The notes beneath the pieces are model-generated. The model saw nothing but the letters and a program-made list of their open reading frames with translations. It was not told the DNA's origin and ran no database searches. Shown here in pieces: positions 23,332 through 31,034 of a stretch of DNA of 53,577 nt (within the stretch, counting starts at the first letter, position 1; each line of letters begins with the position of its first letter). Source of the stretch: an uncultured Bacillota bacterium (GTDB lineage Bacteria > Bacillota > Dethiobacteria > DTU022 > UBA8154); the NCBI GenBank assembly GCA_937973635.1, contig CALJJZ010000041.1:1-53577 (forward strand), read 5' to 3'. The translations under genes and the position numbers were made by a program.

Positions 23332-23496
23332 TTAAATCTCTTTGCTGGATTTAATCTCTTTGCTGGATCTCCTGTTTTTGATGAGGTCAAGCCAGGCATG
23401 GGACCTTTTGACACTTAGCTGATGCTGATAATTGATTAAACCGATGGCCAAAAGTATGATCAAAAGCAAAAAACTGTTAAATACCTGAATAAACAT
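23332..23496 (-). CDS. 54-residue single-helix membrane peptide after pstB
   Basis: This is a small frame starting at ATG 23496 behind GGGGAAAGAG, 35 bases after the pstB stop on the same strand. Residues 3-21 are a membrane helix (IQVFNSFLLLIILLAIGLI), followed by a basic tail. The last residues repeat, SSKEIKSSKEI, and the DNA carries the corresponding tandem TTTGCTGGAT duplication. I know no family for it. It sits where phoU often follows pstB. Confidence 0.55.
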   Translation of the reverse strand: MFIQVFNSFLLLIILLAIGLINYQHQLSVKRSHAWLDLIKNRRSSKEIKSSKEI

Positions 23497-23531
23497 CTCT
23501 TTCCCCTAAACTATGATTTTTTACCATCTAG

Positions 23532-24350
23532 CTAAAATTTACCCGACAGGTACCTCTCCAACATTTCTGTCTCCGGGGCAAGGAATAACTTTTTGGCCGG
23601 GCCCATTTCAACCAACTTGCCTGTATAAAAGAACGCCACGTTATCAGCAATCCTGCGAGCTTGCTCGATGTTATGGGTCACGATTACCACTGTATATTTT
23701 TCTTTCAACTGCAGGAGCAAATCTTCAATTTTTTTTGTGGACAGGGGGTCAAGGGAGGCGCACGGCTCGTCAAAAAGGAGAATCTGCGGGTCGATCGTAA
23801 GCATCCTAGCAATGCACAGCCTCTGCTGCTGACCTCCGGAAATCCTAAGCGCCGAGTGGTGGAGCCGGTCTTTTATTTCTGTGTAGATGTTGGCATCTTT
23901 AAGTTTCTGGACAATAATATCTTCTATTTTTGCTTTTTCTAGATCGGGAAAGTTTTCTGCTAGGGGCAGCCTTAAGTTGTTAAAGATGGACATAGGGAAA
24001 GGGTTGGGTTGCTGAAATACCATTCCCACCTTTTTGCGCAGCGCTAGCACATCTGTGTTTTTGGAGGTAATATCTTCATCCCCGATTTTGATCGTCCCTG
24101 TAAGCCTGAAACTCTTGATAATATCGTTCATGCGGTTAAAACACCGGAGCAGGGTAGTTTTACCGCAACCAGAAGGACCGATAAAAGCCATAATTTCATT
24201 TTTTTTAATCTGCATATCAACATTGAATAAGACCTGTTTTCTCCCATACCAAGCATTTACATTTTCCACCACAATAGCACAGCCGTCATCAGAAACCGGC
24301 GCTGAACCATTAGTTTTTGAAAGAGGGTGCTCGACTAAGACGTTGCCCAT
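23532..24350 (-). CDS. pstB: phosphate ABC transporter ATPase PstB
   Basis: A 272-residue ATPase of the high-affinity phosphate importer. Walker A is GPSGCGKTT, the signature ISGGQQQRLCIARML, Walker B ILLFDEPCASLDP, switch His in VIVTHNIEQARR. The PstB-specific stretch NAWYGRKQVLFNVDMQIKKNEIMAFIGPSGCGKTTLLRCFNRMND is clear. A 20-residue polar N-terminal extension precedes it. It starts two bases after the pstA stop. No phoU follows in this window. Confidence 0.97.
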   Translation of the reverse strand: MGNVLVEHPLSKTNGSAPVSDDGCAIVVENVNAWYGRKQVLFNVDMQIKKNEIMAFIGPSGCGKTTLLRCFNRMNDIIKSFRLTGTIKIGDEDITSKNTDVLALRKKVGMVFQQPNPFPMSIFNNLRLPLAENFPDLEKAKIEDIIVQKLKDANIYTEIKDRLHHSALRISGGQQQRLCIARMLTIDPQILLFDEPCASLDPLSTKKIEDLLLQLKEKYTVVIVTHNIEQARRIADNVAFFYTGKLVEMGPAKKLFLAPETEMLERYLSGKF

Positions 24351-24352
24351 AC

Positions 24353-25285
24353 CTACTCCTCCTTTACCTTGCCCATAAAACCGATAAGCCCTGCTGCTGC
24401 GTTAAGAAAAACTATAATCACTACTAATACAAGGGAAGCTGCAAAGGCCAATTCTGGTTTGTTCCCTTCACCGGCCGGGGAATTTAAAAAGATATAGGTC
24501 GTCAGGGTAGAACCTGTGTTCTGCAAAGTGCTCAACCAATTAGAGAGATGCCACCAGGGTTGCTGCCCAGTCATCCTGATACTACCTCCCAGCAGGAGCC
24601 AGACGATGGCTGTATCGCCGATAATCCTTCCCATGCCCAAAATAATGGCAGTAATAATGCCCCTCCTAGCGGAAGGTAAAACTACATCAGTGATGGTTAT
24701 CTTTTTAGACGCCCCCAAGGCCAGGGAGGCTTCCCTAAAGGCGTTGGGCACAGCTTTAATCGCCTCTTCACAGGTCTTGATCATATAGGGTAAAACCATA
24801 ATGGCCATACCGATGCCACACACGAGAAAAGACTTGCCAAAGGCCTTGTTTACTCCCTCCACACCTTCGATCATGGAGCTGAGAAAACCCAGTGTGGGGT
24901 TGGTAAAGAGGGCCACCCCAAAGATGGCGATGACAATGGTAGGTACACCGGAAAGGACATCGATGGCAAGTTTTAGGTAGGCAGTGGCCAGATTCTTTTT
25001 TGCATACTCGGAGAGGTAAGTGGCAGTGGCTATAGCCCAAGGCAAGGCGATAACAACCCCTGTCAGCGTGACGATAAACGTCCCTGCCATGGGCGCCAGG
25101 ATCCCCCCCGCTCCCTCAGCCTGAAAAGTAGGGTTAGGATCGGTGAGCAAGAACTCCAAGGTAACAGCTCCATGCCCTTTGACCAGCAGGAAGAGGATGA
25201 TGCCGAAGCACGCAGCAAGGGTAATAAGGGCGGAAACCCAGGCAAATAACTGTTGTGAAGCATCTCTTATTTTTATTTTAATCAA
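24353..25285 (-). CDS. pstA: phosphate ABC transporter permease PstA
   Basis: This is the membrane subunit of the phosphate importer, with six helices and the family loop EAIKAVPNAFREASLALGASKKITITDVVLPSARRGIITAIILGMGRIIGDTAIVWLL. I favour the TTG start at 25285 (GGAGG seven bases upstream), overlapping the pstC stop by eight bases and giving 310 residues; a start at 25318 would add eleven residues with no better ribosome site. PstA and PstC form the translocation pore. Confidence 0.94.
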   Translation of the reverse strand: MIKIKIRDASQQLFAWVSALITLAACFGIILFLLVKGHGAVTLEFLLTDPNPTFQAEGAGGILAPMAGTFIVTLTGVVIALPWAIATATYLSEYAKKNLATAYLKLAIDVLSGVPTIVIAIFGVALFTNPTLGFLSSMIEGVEGVNKAFGKSFLVCGIGMAIMVLPYMIKTCEEAIKAVPNAFREASLALGASKKITITDVVLPSARRGIITAIILGMGRIIGDTAIVWLLLGGSIRMTGQQPWWHLSNWLSTLQNTGSTLTTYIFLNSPAGEGNKPELAFAASLVLVVIIVFLNAAAGLIGFMGKVKEE

Positions 25286-26306
25286 GGCCCTGCCTCCTTC
25301 GCACCGCAGATTCAACAATCCTGGTGCTGATGCTGAGAAAAGCGCAGATAACCAGTAAGATCACCCCACAGGAAAAAAGGGCGGCTTCAATGCTGGGCAC
25401 AGAAATGGCTTGAGACTTGTTTATAATAGCTGAGGCCAGGGGCAGTACAGGGGTTAAGAAGAAAACAAAGCCATGCCGCAGTGACGGCATATTAGCACTG
25501 GCACCGCTGACCATGGAGAGGGCTATGGCCTCCCCAATCCCCCTGCCAGCTGCTAAGATTACACCGGCCAAAATGCCCGATTTGGCTGCCGGGATCACCA
25601 CCTTGATAATTGTACGCCATTTGGTTATGCCCAGCGCCAAAGAGGCCTCCCGGTACTTTCGGGGGACAGCGTTAATGGCATCAACGGACAGAGCTATGAC
25701 CAAGGGAACAATCATAAAACTTAAGACAATGATGCCAGCCAACATGCTGTAACCGTTTAACTGGAAATATTCCAGATATTTTATCTGTAGCTCCACATTC
25801 AGCAGCCTGTCGCTGATGAGGGGAATTACGACCATTAGCCCTACAAGGCCGTAAATAACAGAAGGAATGGCCGCCAAGAGCCTGGTAGCAGCTTCTAAAA
25901 ATCTCTTTAATAAACCAGAAGACATTTCACAGATGATCACAGCCGTACCCACACCAGCTGGAACAGCAATAAAAAGGGCGCCCAGTGCCGTGGTTAAGCT
26001 GCCCACAATCAGGCTCAACAAACCGAATTCCCAGAGCTGCTCATCCAGAGGAGCAAAATAGGCATGGCGGATCTGCTCTTCAAAATTTGACGTAGTAATA
26101 ACTTTCAAGCCGCTGGCTTGAAAAACGGGCCACGCTTTCATAAAAATGAAAACAAAGATCAAAACTATAATTATGGCCCCCGTTGCCGCCAGGGAAAAGA
26201 TGGCGTATTCCCAGAGCTTGTCATAAAGGGCAGAAAGGTTAAAGCTTATTTTAGTTTTAGAGAAAACTGTAGGCTTGACGACGTCCTCAAAAAATATTTT
26301 GGCCAT
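25278..26306 (-). CDS. pstC: phosphate ABC transporter permease PstC
   Basis: A 342-residue permease, slightly longer than usual because of a polar N-terminal region of about 30 residues. The conserved loop DAINAVPRKYREASLALGITKWRTIIKVVIPAAKSGILAGVILAAGRGIGEAIALSMVSGA contacts PstB. The start has AGGAGG seven bases upstream. A hairpin at 26334-26365 separates it from pstS. Confidence 0.96.
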   Translation of the reverse strand: MAKIFFEDVVKPTVFSKTKISFNLSALYDKLWEYAIFSLAATGAIIIVLIFVFIFMKAWPVFQASGLKVITTSNFEEQIRHAYFAPLDEQLWEFGLLSLIVGSLTTALGALFIAVPAGVGTAVIICEMSSGLLKRFLEAATRLLAAIPSVIYGLVGLMVVIPLISDRLLNVELQIKYLEYFQLNGYSMLAGIIVLSFMIVPLVIALSVDAINAVPRKYREASLALGITKWRTIIKVVIPAAKSGILAGVILAAGRGIGEAIALSMVSGASANMPSLRHGFVFFLTPVLPLASAIINKSQAISVPSIEAALFSCGVILLVICAFLSISTRIVESAVRRRQGLD

Positions 26307-26333
26307 ATCTTTACCTCCTCAGCCCAACGCTAA

Positions 26334-26365
26334 GCCGCCACGGTCAACCACTGCCCCGTGACGGC
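26334..26365 (-). terminator. hairpin between pstS and pstC
   Basis: Arms GCCGCCACGG and CCGTGACGGC pair at nine of ten positions around a 12-base loop, between the pstS stop and the pstC ribosome site. No T-run follows. It is probably a partial attenuator or mRNA-stabilising element that keeps binding-protein transcript in excess over permease transcript. Confidence 0.5.
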
Positions 26366-26394
26366 CTAGCTTGCGGGTCTTCTTTGCCCTAACG

Positions 26395-27573
26395 CTATTT
26401 CATGGGCAAATAGTTCTCTTCTTCCAGTATCTTGAAGCCTTGTGGCGATGTATGGTAATCAATAAACTTAGCAGCAAGGGGAGTTGGCGCCCCTTTTGTT
26501 ACGACCACGAGGGGCCTGACGTAGGCGAATTTTCCCGCAAGGGCATTTTCTGCGGTAGCTTCAACCCCGTCAATTTTCAGTGCTTTAACACTGCTGTCAA
26601 TGTAGCCAAATGAAATAAAACCAATGTTGTTTTCCCCCCTGGCAACAGCCTGCTTTACCAGCCCATTTGAACCATGGGGAGCAGCTGTGGGGGTAATTTT
26701 TGCGTTTTTGTCAATCGCTTGGATGGCCAGTTCAACAAAAGCACCAAGGGTGCCGGCACCTTCTTCACGGGTCTGCACAAAGATAGGCGCATTTTTACCG
26801 CCTACTTCTTTCCAGTTTCTGATTTTCCCCGTATAGATATCGAAAACCTGCTGGCGGGTAAGGCCGCTTACGGTATTGGAAGGGTGCACAATTACCGCTA
26901 TCCCATCACTGCCCACCTGGTGCTCTACGAGGCCATATTCCTTTATTTCCGCCTCTTTAATGGCCCGGGAAGAATTGCCAATATGATAGCGCCCTTCCCC
27001 TGCACCTTTAATGCCATCTCCTGAACCTGTCCCTGCCGTAGTAATAGAAAGACCTTTATTCATCTTCATAAGTTCCAGGGCGATCTTTTCCGAAATGGGC
27101 TGCACAGTCGTAGAGCCGCCGATTTTCAAGGTCCCTGCCATGTTGGAGAAATACTTTACATTTACCGTCCTGCTGCTGCTGTCATAATTAATCTCGGCGC
27201 CAAGGTTATCGCTGACAAACCTGAGGGGAATCATTGTCCTGCCACCAATTATTTTGGCAGGAACCTCGAGGGTTTTCCTTACTCCGTTTACAGTTACATT
27301 TTTAGAACCAATCGTCAGGACAATATCGTTGGCAGCGGTCTTAATTTTTACTTCCTGTTTGGCCCCGTCCCAGCCAACCCTGGCACCAAACCCTTCGGCA
27401 ATGACCCTTACCGGAACCAGCGTCCGGTTGTCTTCCAGTACCGGAGCAACATCCGTAGCTACTTGCTTGCCGTCGATAACAATGCAGATATCTGCGGCCA
27501 GAGAAACAGACGCCATACTGCATACCAGCAGAAAAACAAGGCCCAGCATCACGAAAACCTTTCTGGAAGTCAT
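26395..27573 (-). CDS. pstS: PstS phosphate-binding protein with N-terminal copper-amine-oxidase-N-like domain
   Basis: A 392-residue exported binding protein. Residues 1-27 are a signal peptide ending SLAA. Residues about 30-140 form two repeats of the copper amine oxidase N-terminal-like domain (ILPxF family): DNRTLVPVRVIAEGFGARVGWDGAKQEV and GGRTMIPLRFVSDNLGAEINYDSSSRTVNV. From about residue 147 the phosphate-binding module begins (LKIGGSTTVQPISEKIALEL), with GTGSGDGIKGAGEGRYHIGNSSR contacting phosphate. No lipobox is seen, so the extra domain may tether the protein to the wall. Five Pho-box repeats lie upstream. Confidence 0.95.
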   Translation of the reverse strand: MTSRKVFVMLGLVFLLVCSMASVSLAADICIVIDGKQVATDVAPVLEDNRTLVPVRVIAEGFGARVGWDGAKQEVKIKTAANDIVLTIGSKNVTVNGVRKTLEVPAKIIGGRTMIPLRFVSDNLGAEINYDSSSRTVNVKYFSNMAGTLKIGGSTTVQPISEKIALELMKMNKGLSITTAGTGSGDGIKGAGEGRYHIGNSSRAIKEAEIKEYGLVEHQVGSDGIAVIVHPSNTVSGLTRQQVFDIYTGKIRNWKEVGGKNAPIFVQTREEGAGTLGAFVELAIQAIDKNAKITPTAAPHGSNGLVKQAVARGENNIGFISFGYIDSSVKALKIDGVEATAENALAGKFAYVRPLVVVTKGAPTPLAAKFIDYHTSPQGFKILEEENYLPMK

Positions 27574-27662
27574 TAAATTACCGCCTCCTACAATAGTTTT
27601 TATTTATTGCCGCAAGCCAGACAGCTTGCCGAGAAAAGTATAAGCAAAAATGAAAAGGCCGT

Positions 27663-27712
27663 GGTTAAGAAGAGATTAACTTAAGGTTAACTTTTGGTAA
27701 AATTGTTGTTAA
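27663..27712 (-). promoter_or_regulatory. PhoP box array: five TTAACA-like repeats with 11-bp period
   Basis: On the minus strand TTAACA, TTTACC, TTAACC, TTAATC and TTAACC begin exactly 11 bases apart, each separated by five bases. This is the direct-repeat pattern bound by PhoP in Firmicutes. It lies about 90-140 bases upstream of the pstS start codon, oriented toward pstS. Confidence 0.85.
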
Positions 27713-27730
27713 TAAGTGGTTATTTTTGAA

Positions 27731-30091
27731 TTAATCTGCCAGGGAAGATACTGCCTCACCACGGCGGTCCCGCACGAAGGCGCTGCCCGGGATAGATTTG
27801 GCATAGCATTTAAGCTGGGCCGCCTTTTCCGCGATTGACCGCAGGTCGGCGCCCTTTATTTTGTCATAGTCTATAATGGCCATGGAAATAGAAATAAAGG
27901 GAAACAGCCTAGCCTGGCAGGAGCCTTCGCCGCATTCCCCCCGCGGATAACCATAAATGCCGCCCTGCTTACGCGCCTCAGGGTCATAATATCTTTTTAT
28001 TAGGCGGTCAAAATAGCTCACCGTACGGGAACAGAGCAGATCTACCTTTTCAGTATCCGTAACAATAAGCACAAAATCGTCCCCGCCGATATGGCCCACA
28101 AAATCTTTTTCCCGGCTGCCATACTTATTGACAACGCTGCTCAACAATTTTGCCGTAAAGACAATGATCTCGTTGCCCTGTTCAAAACCATAATGGTCGT
28201 TATAGGCCTTAAAATTGTCCAAATCAATATAAATAAAGGAAAAACTCGCCTTGGCCGCTTTAAGTTCCTCAAATCGCTGCTCAATGGCAATATTTCCGGG
28301 AAGACCGGTTAAAGGGTTAGCTCCCCTGGCCATTTCTAGGCGCAGGCGTGTCAACGTATCGAGCAAATTCTGCACCGACACTACCCCGTAGTAAAAGCCC
28401 GATTTATCTATGAGCAGGACAAAATCGTACAGCTTGCTTTTTTTACGGCCCATAGCCAGATGGGACACTGTTTCAATGGACATATCGGCGCTGACAATCA
28501 GGGGAGCATGATCCATGAGGATGCCGATCTCTTTATTTAAATAAAGGGACGCCCCGTACTGGGTGCCAAGGTGACTGTTTAGCTGGTTGCGCATCACCAA
28601 GCCCACAGGCTTGCCTTCGTCAACTACTACGACTCCTTGTAAATCGTCGTTGCTATCAAATATCTCTTTAACCCTCCATACATGGGTCCTTTGCAGGACA
28701 GTAGGAGCATTTTCGGCAATGTCCCTAATGGGAAAAGCATGTTTGAAGATATTTGCACGTCCGGTGGATGTTAAGGCGAGCAGCCGAGCAAAGGCTTCAT
28801 TAACGGGCGGGGAAGGAGGAAAAGCCGGCCGGCCTAGATAATATCCCTGTCCAAAATGGACACCAATTTGTATAAGGGTTTTTAACACCTCTTCGTCTTC
28901 GATCCCTTCAGCGATGACAAACGAATTAAACTTTTCCGCAAAGGAAACCATGATCTCCAGCAGGGCCCGCTTAGCCGGGTTAGTATTTATACCCTGTACC
29001 AGCGACATATCGATCTTGATGAAATCTGGCCTGAGCTCAGCGATGGATTGGAGGGAAGAGAAACCGGAACCGGCATCATCTACCGCCACTAAGAACCCCT
29101 GGTTGCGGTAATGTTCCAAAGTCCTGTTCAAAGACAGGTAATTGTCAATGCTTTGGCGTTCCGTTATCTCAAAAACAATATTTTTGGGGGTAAGGCCTGT
29201 CTCCTGTATCATTTTCAAGGTTTCTCCCCGGGCAAAATGGGGGTCGTTGATCGTATGGGGGTTGATATTAAGAAATAATTTTTGCCCTTCAGCAAGCTGG
29301 CCAATATGCTGGAGGGCTTTTTTACGGCAGAGTTTTTCCAAGGGGAAAAGCAGCCCCGCCTTTTCGGCAAAGGTAAAGATAACCAACGGGTTTTGAAAGT
29401 AAGTTTCCTGCGGCCCCCGGGCCAGGGCCTCCCAGCCCAGCAGACTGCCCGATTGTAAAGAGACAATGGGCTGGTAGACTACATTGATAAGTTCCCTGTT
29501 TAAGATCTCTTTAAAATCAAACAACAGCTGCGCTATCTCTAGGTCCGTCTTGCCTTTGGCAATTTCCTGGGCCTCCCTGACAGCACGGTATAAACTTATC
29601 TCCAGGTTGCTCAATTTATTCTCAACCAGGGCATAGCCCACATGCACTTCCAACGCCTTGCCCGCAATTCTCTGTATATCTTTCTTTATTTTATCACAGA
29701 CGGCCACACGGCAGGCAAAAGCAAGCTCCTGCAAAACCGGGAAATGCGGACTTTTCTCCAGGGCAAGGAAAGCCACAAAATCATCCCCCCAGAGGTTTTC
29801 CACTCCCAGCAGCCGGCCATAGCCGATAACTTGAGGTATTTCGCTTTCTAGGGCCCGCTTAAACATGGAAAGGACCCGCAGCGTTATCCCCGGGTCGTTT
29901 ATCTGCTCCACCTCGTGAAAACCCACAATATCAAAATAAAGTAAAGCCACTGTTTTGCTTTCTCCTATACTTGCAGCAATACTGGCCTGCAAAGAAGGGT
30001 TTTTTAGTCGCTCCTTGCCGAAAAGAGAATGCTGCCGCAAAAGGGAAGGAAACAATTTTTTAGCTTGCAAGAGCATATTGTTAAAAGCCAT
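27731..30091 (-). CDS. c-di-GMP signalling protein: degenerate GGDEF, EAL, CBS pair, GGDEF
   Basis: A 786-residue cytosolic protein that probably both makes and degrades c-di-GMP. Approximate domain order: residues 45-185 a degenerate GGDEF-like domain (WGDDF instead of GGDEF), 195-435 an EAL phosphodiesterase, 450-590 a CBS pair, and 600-770 a GGDEF domain with IGGDDF. EAL catalytic motifs are intact: EALARG, NINP, EITER, DDAGSGFSSL, KIDM, AEGIED and QGYYLGRP. The start at ATG 30091 (AAGGG upstream) is preferred to a GTG at 30100. No membrane segment is present, so the CBS pair is the likely sensor, possibly of adenine nucleotides. It is divergent from the enoyl-CoA hydratase gene. Confidence 0.93.
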   Translation of the reverse strand: MAFNNMLLQAKKLFPSLLRQHSLFGKERLKNPSLQASIAASIGESKTVALLYFDIVGFHEVEQINDPGITLRVLSMFKRALESEIPQVIGYGRLLGVENLWGDDFVAFLALEKSPHFPVLQELAFACRVAVCDKIKKDIQRIAGKALEVHVGYALVENKLSNLEISLYRAVREAQEIAKGKTDLEIAQLLFDFKEILNRELINVVYQPIVSLQSGSLLGWEALARGPQETYFQNPLVIFTFAEKAGLLFPLEKLCRKKALQHIGQLAEGQKLFLNINPHTINDPHFARGETLKMIQETGLTPKNIVFEITERQSIDNYLSLNRTLEHYRNQGFLVAVDDAGSGFSSLQSIAELRPDFIKIDMSLVQGINTNPAKRALLEIMVSFAEKFNSFVIAEGIEDEEVLKTLIQIGVHFGQGYYLGRPAFPPSPPVNEAFARLLALTSTGRANIFKHAFPIRDIAENAPTVLQRTHVWRVKEIFDSNDDLQGVVVVDEGKPVGLVMRNQLNSHLGTQYGASLYLNKEIGILMDHAPLIVSADMSIETVSHLAMGRKKSKLYDFVLLIDKSGFYYGVVSVQNLLDTLTRLRLEMARGANPLTGLPGNIAIEQRFEELKAAKASFSFIYIDLDNFKAYNDHYGFEQGNEIIVFTAKLLSSVVNKYGSREKDFVGHIGGDDFVLIVTDTEKVDLLCSRTVSYFDRLIKRYYDPEARKQGGIYGYPRGECGEGSCQARLFPFISISMAIIDYDKIKGADLRSIAEKAAQLKCYAKSIPGSAFVRDRRGEAVSSLAD

Positions 30092-30251
30092 ATAGATCAC
30101 CCTTTTGTATTTTAAAGAATAACAGTTAATCCTTTATTAAAAATCCTTAATGGTTGAGTTAAATTTAAGTTAAACTTTCGTAATATTGTTTAACAACGGT
30201 ATAATAGTCATGGTTTTTAGTCCTATCAAACTTAAGAAAGGAAAGGCAAAA

Positions 30252-31013
30252 ATGGGAAAACAATTAAAGGTAAAATGGGAAAAAGAGGGAAACATTGCTG
30301 TAATTATCATCGATAACCCTCCTGCCAATACCTTGAGCCACGCCGTAACAGTCCAGCTACTTAGCTCCCTCAAAGAAATTGAAAGCGTGGAAGAAATCAG
30401 GTGCGTGGTATTGACTTCGGCCGGGGAAAAATTCTTCATGGCGGGGGCGGACCTGCGCGAGTATACCGGCAGGGACTATTTTACGCCGGGCTTTGCTTTG
30501 GATTACCTTGACGCTTTTAAACAGCCGGTAATCGCAGCGGTACAAGGGCTGGCCCTGGGGGGGGGATGCGAATTGACGCTCTGCTGTGACCTCTGTATCG
30601 CCGCAGAAAACGCCTGCTTCGGCCTGCCCGAAGTTAAGCTGGGCATGATCCCCGGCGGCGGCGGCACACAGCGCCTACCCCGGCGCGTAGGAGAGGCTAG
30701 GGCCAAGGAGTTAATGTTCCTCGGCGAACAGATATCCGCCCAGGAAGCCCTGAAAATCGGCCTCGTTAACCGGGTCGTGGCAGAAGGGACAGCCTTGGCA
30801 GAAGCAAAAAAAATGGCGCAGCGTATCGCCGCCCAACCCGCCGTTTCCATCAGGATGATTAAACAGTGCGTGGAGAGGGGCTTGGAAGTCCCCCTGGCAG
30901 AGGGTTTAAAAATCGAGGCGGACCTGTTTGAGCTTGCTTACCGCACCGCAGATGCCCGGGAAGGGGTAGCCGCTTTTCTGGAGAAACGCCGGCCCAATTT
31001 CAAACATAAATAG
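30252..31013 (+). CDS. enoyl-CoA hydratase/isomerase (crotonase) family protein
   Basis: A 253-residue crotonase-fold protein that probably hydrates enoyl-CoA. Family motifs are AGEKFFMAGADLREY (oxyanion loop), GLALGGGCELTLCCDLCIAAENACFGLPEVKLGMIPGGGGTQRLPRRVG with both catalytic Glu residues (GGGCEL and LPEVKLG), and the C-terminal VAAFLEKRRPNFKHK. I chose ATG 30252 (GGAAAGG nine bases upstream) over an ATG at 30186 in the promoter region. It stands alone between divergent and convergent genes, without beta-oxidation partners in the window. Confidence 0.94.
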   Translation: MGKQLKVKWEKEGNIAVIIIDNPPANTLSHAVTVQLLSSLKEIESVEEIRCVVLTSAGEKFFMAGADLREYTGRDYFTPGFALDYLDAFKQPVIAAVQGLALGGGCELTLCCDLCIAAENACFGLPEVKLGMIPGGGGTQRLPRRVGEARAKELMFLGEQISAQEALKIGLVNRVVAEGTALAEAKKMAQRIAAQPAVSIRMIKQCVERGLEVPLAEGLKIEADLFELAYRTADAREGVAAFLEKRRPNFKHK

Positions 31014-31034
31014 GGGTCTGACCCCCAGGAAAAA

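Noticed and set aside
30186-30251. Upstream ATG start of the enoyl-CoA hydratase
   Set aside because: The extra 22 residues are not crotonase-like, and ATG 30252 has a good ribosome site.
31014-31030. Small GGGGTCTGACCCC hairpin as a bidirectional terminator
   Set aside because: The stem is five base pairs with no U-tract on either strand, too weak to call.
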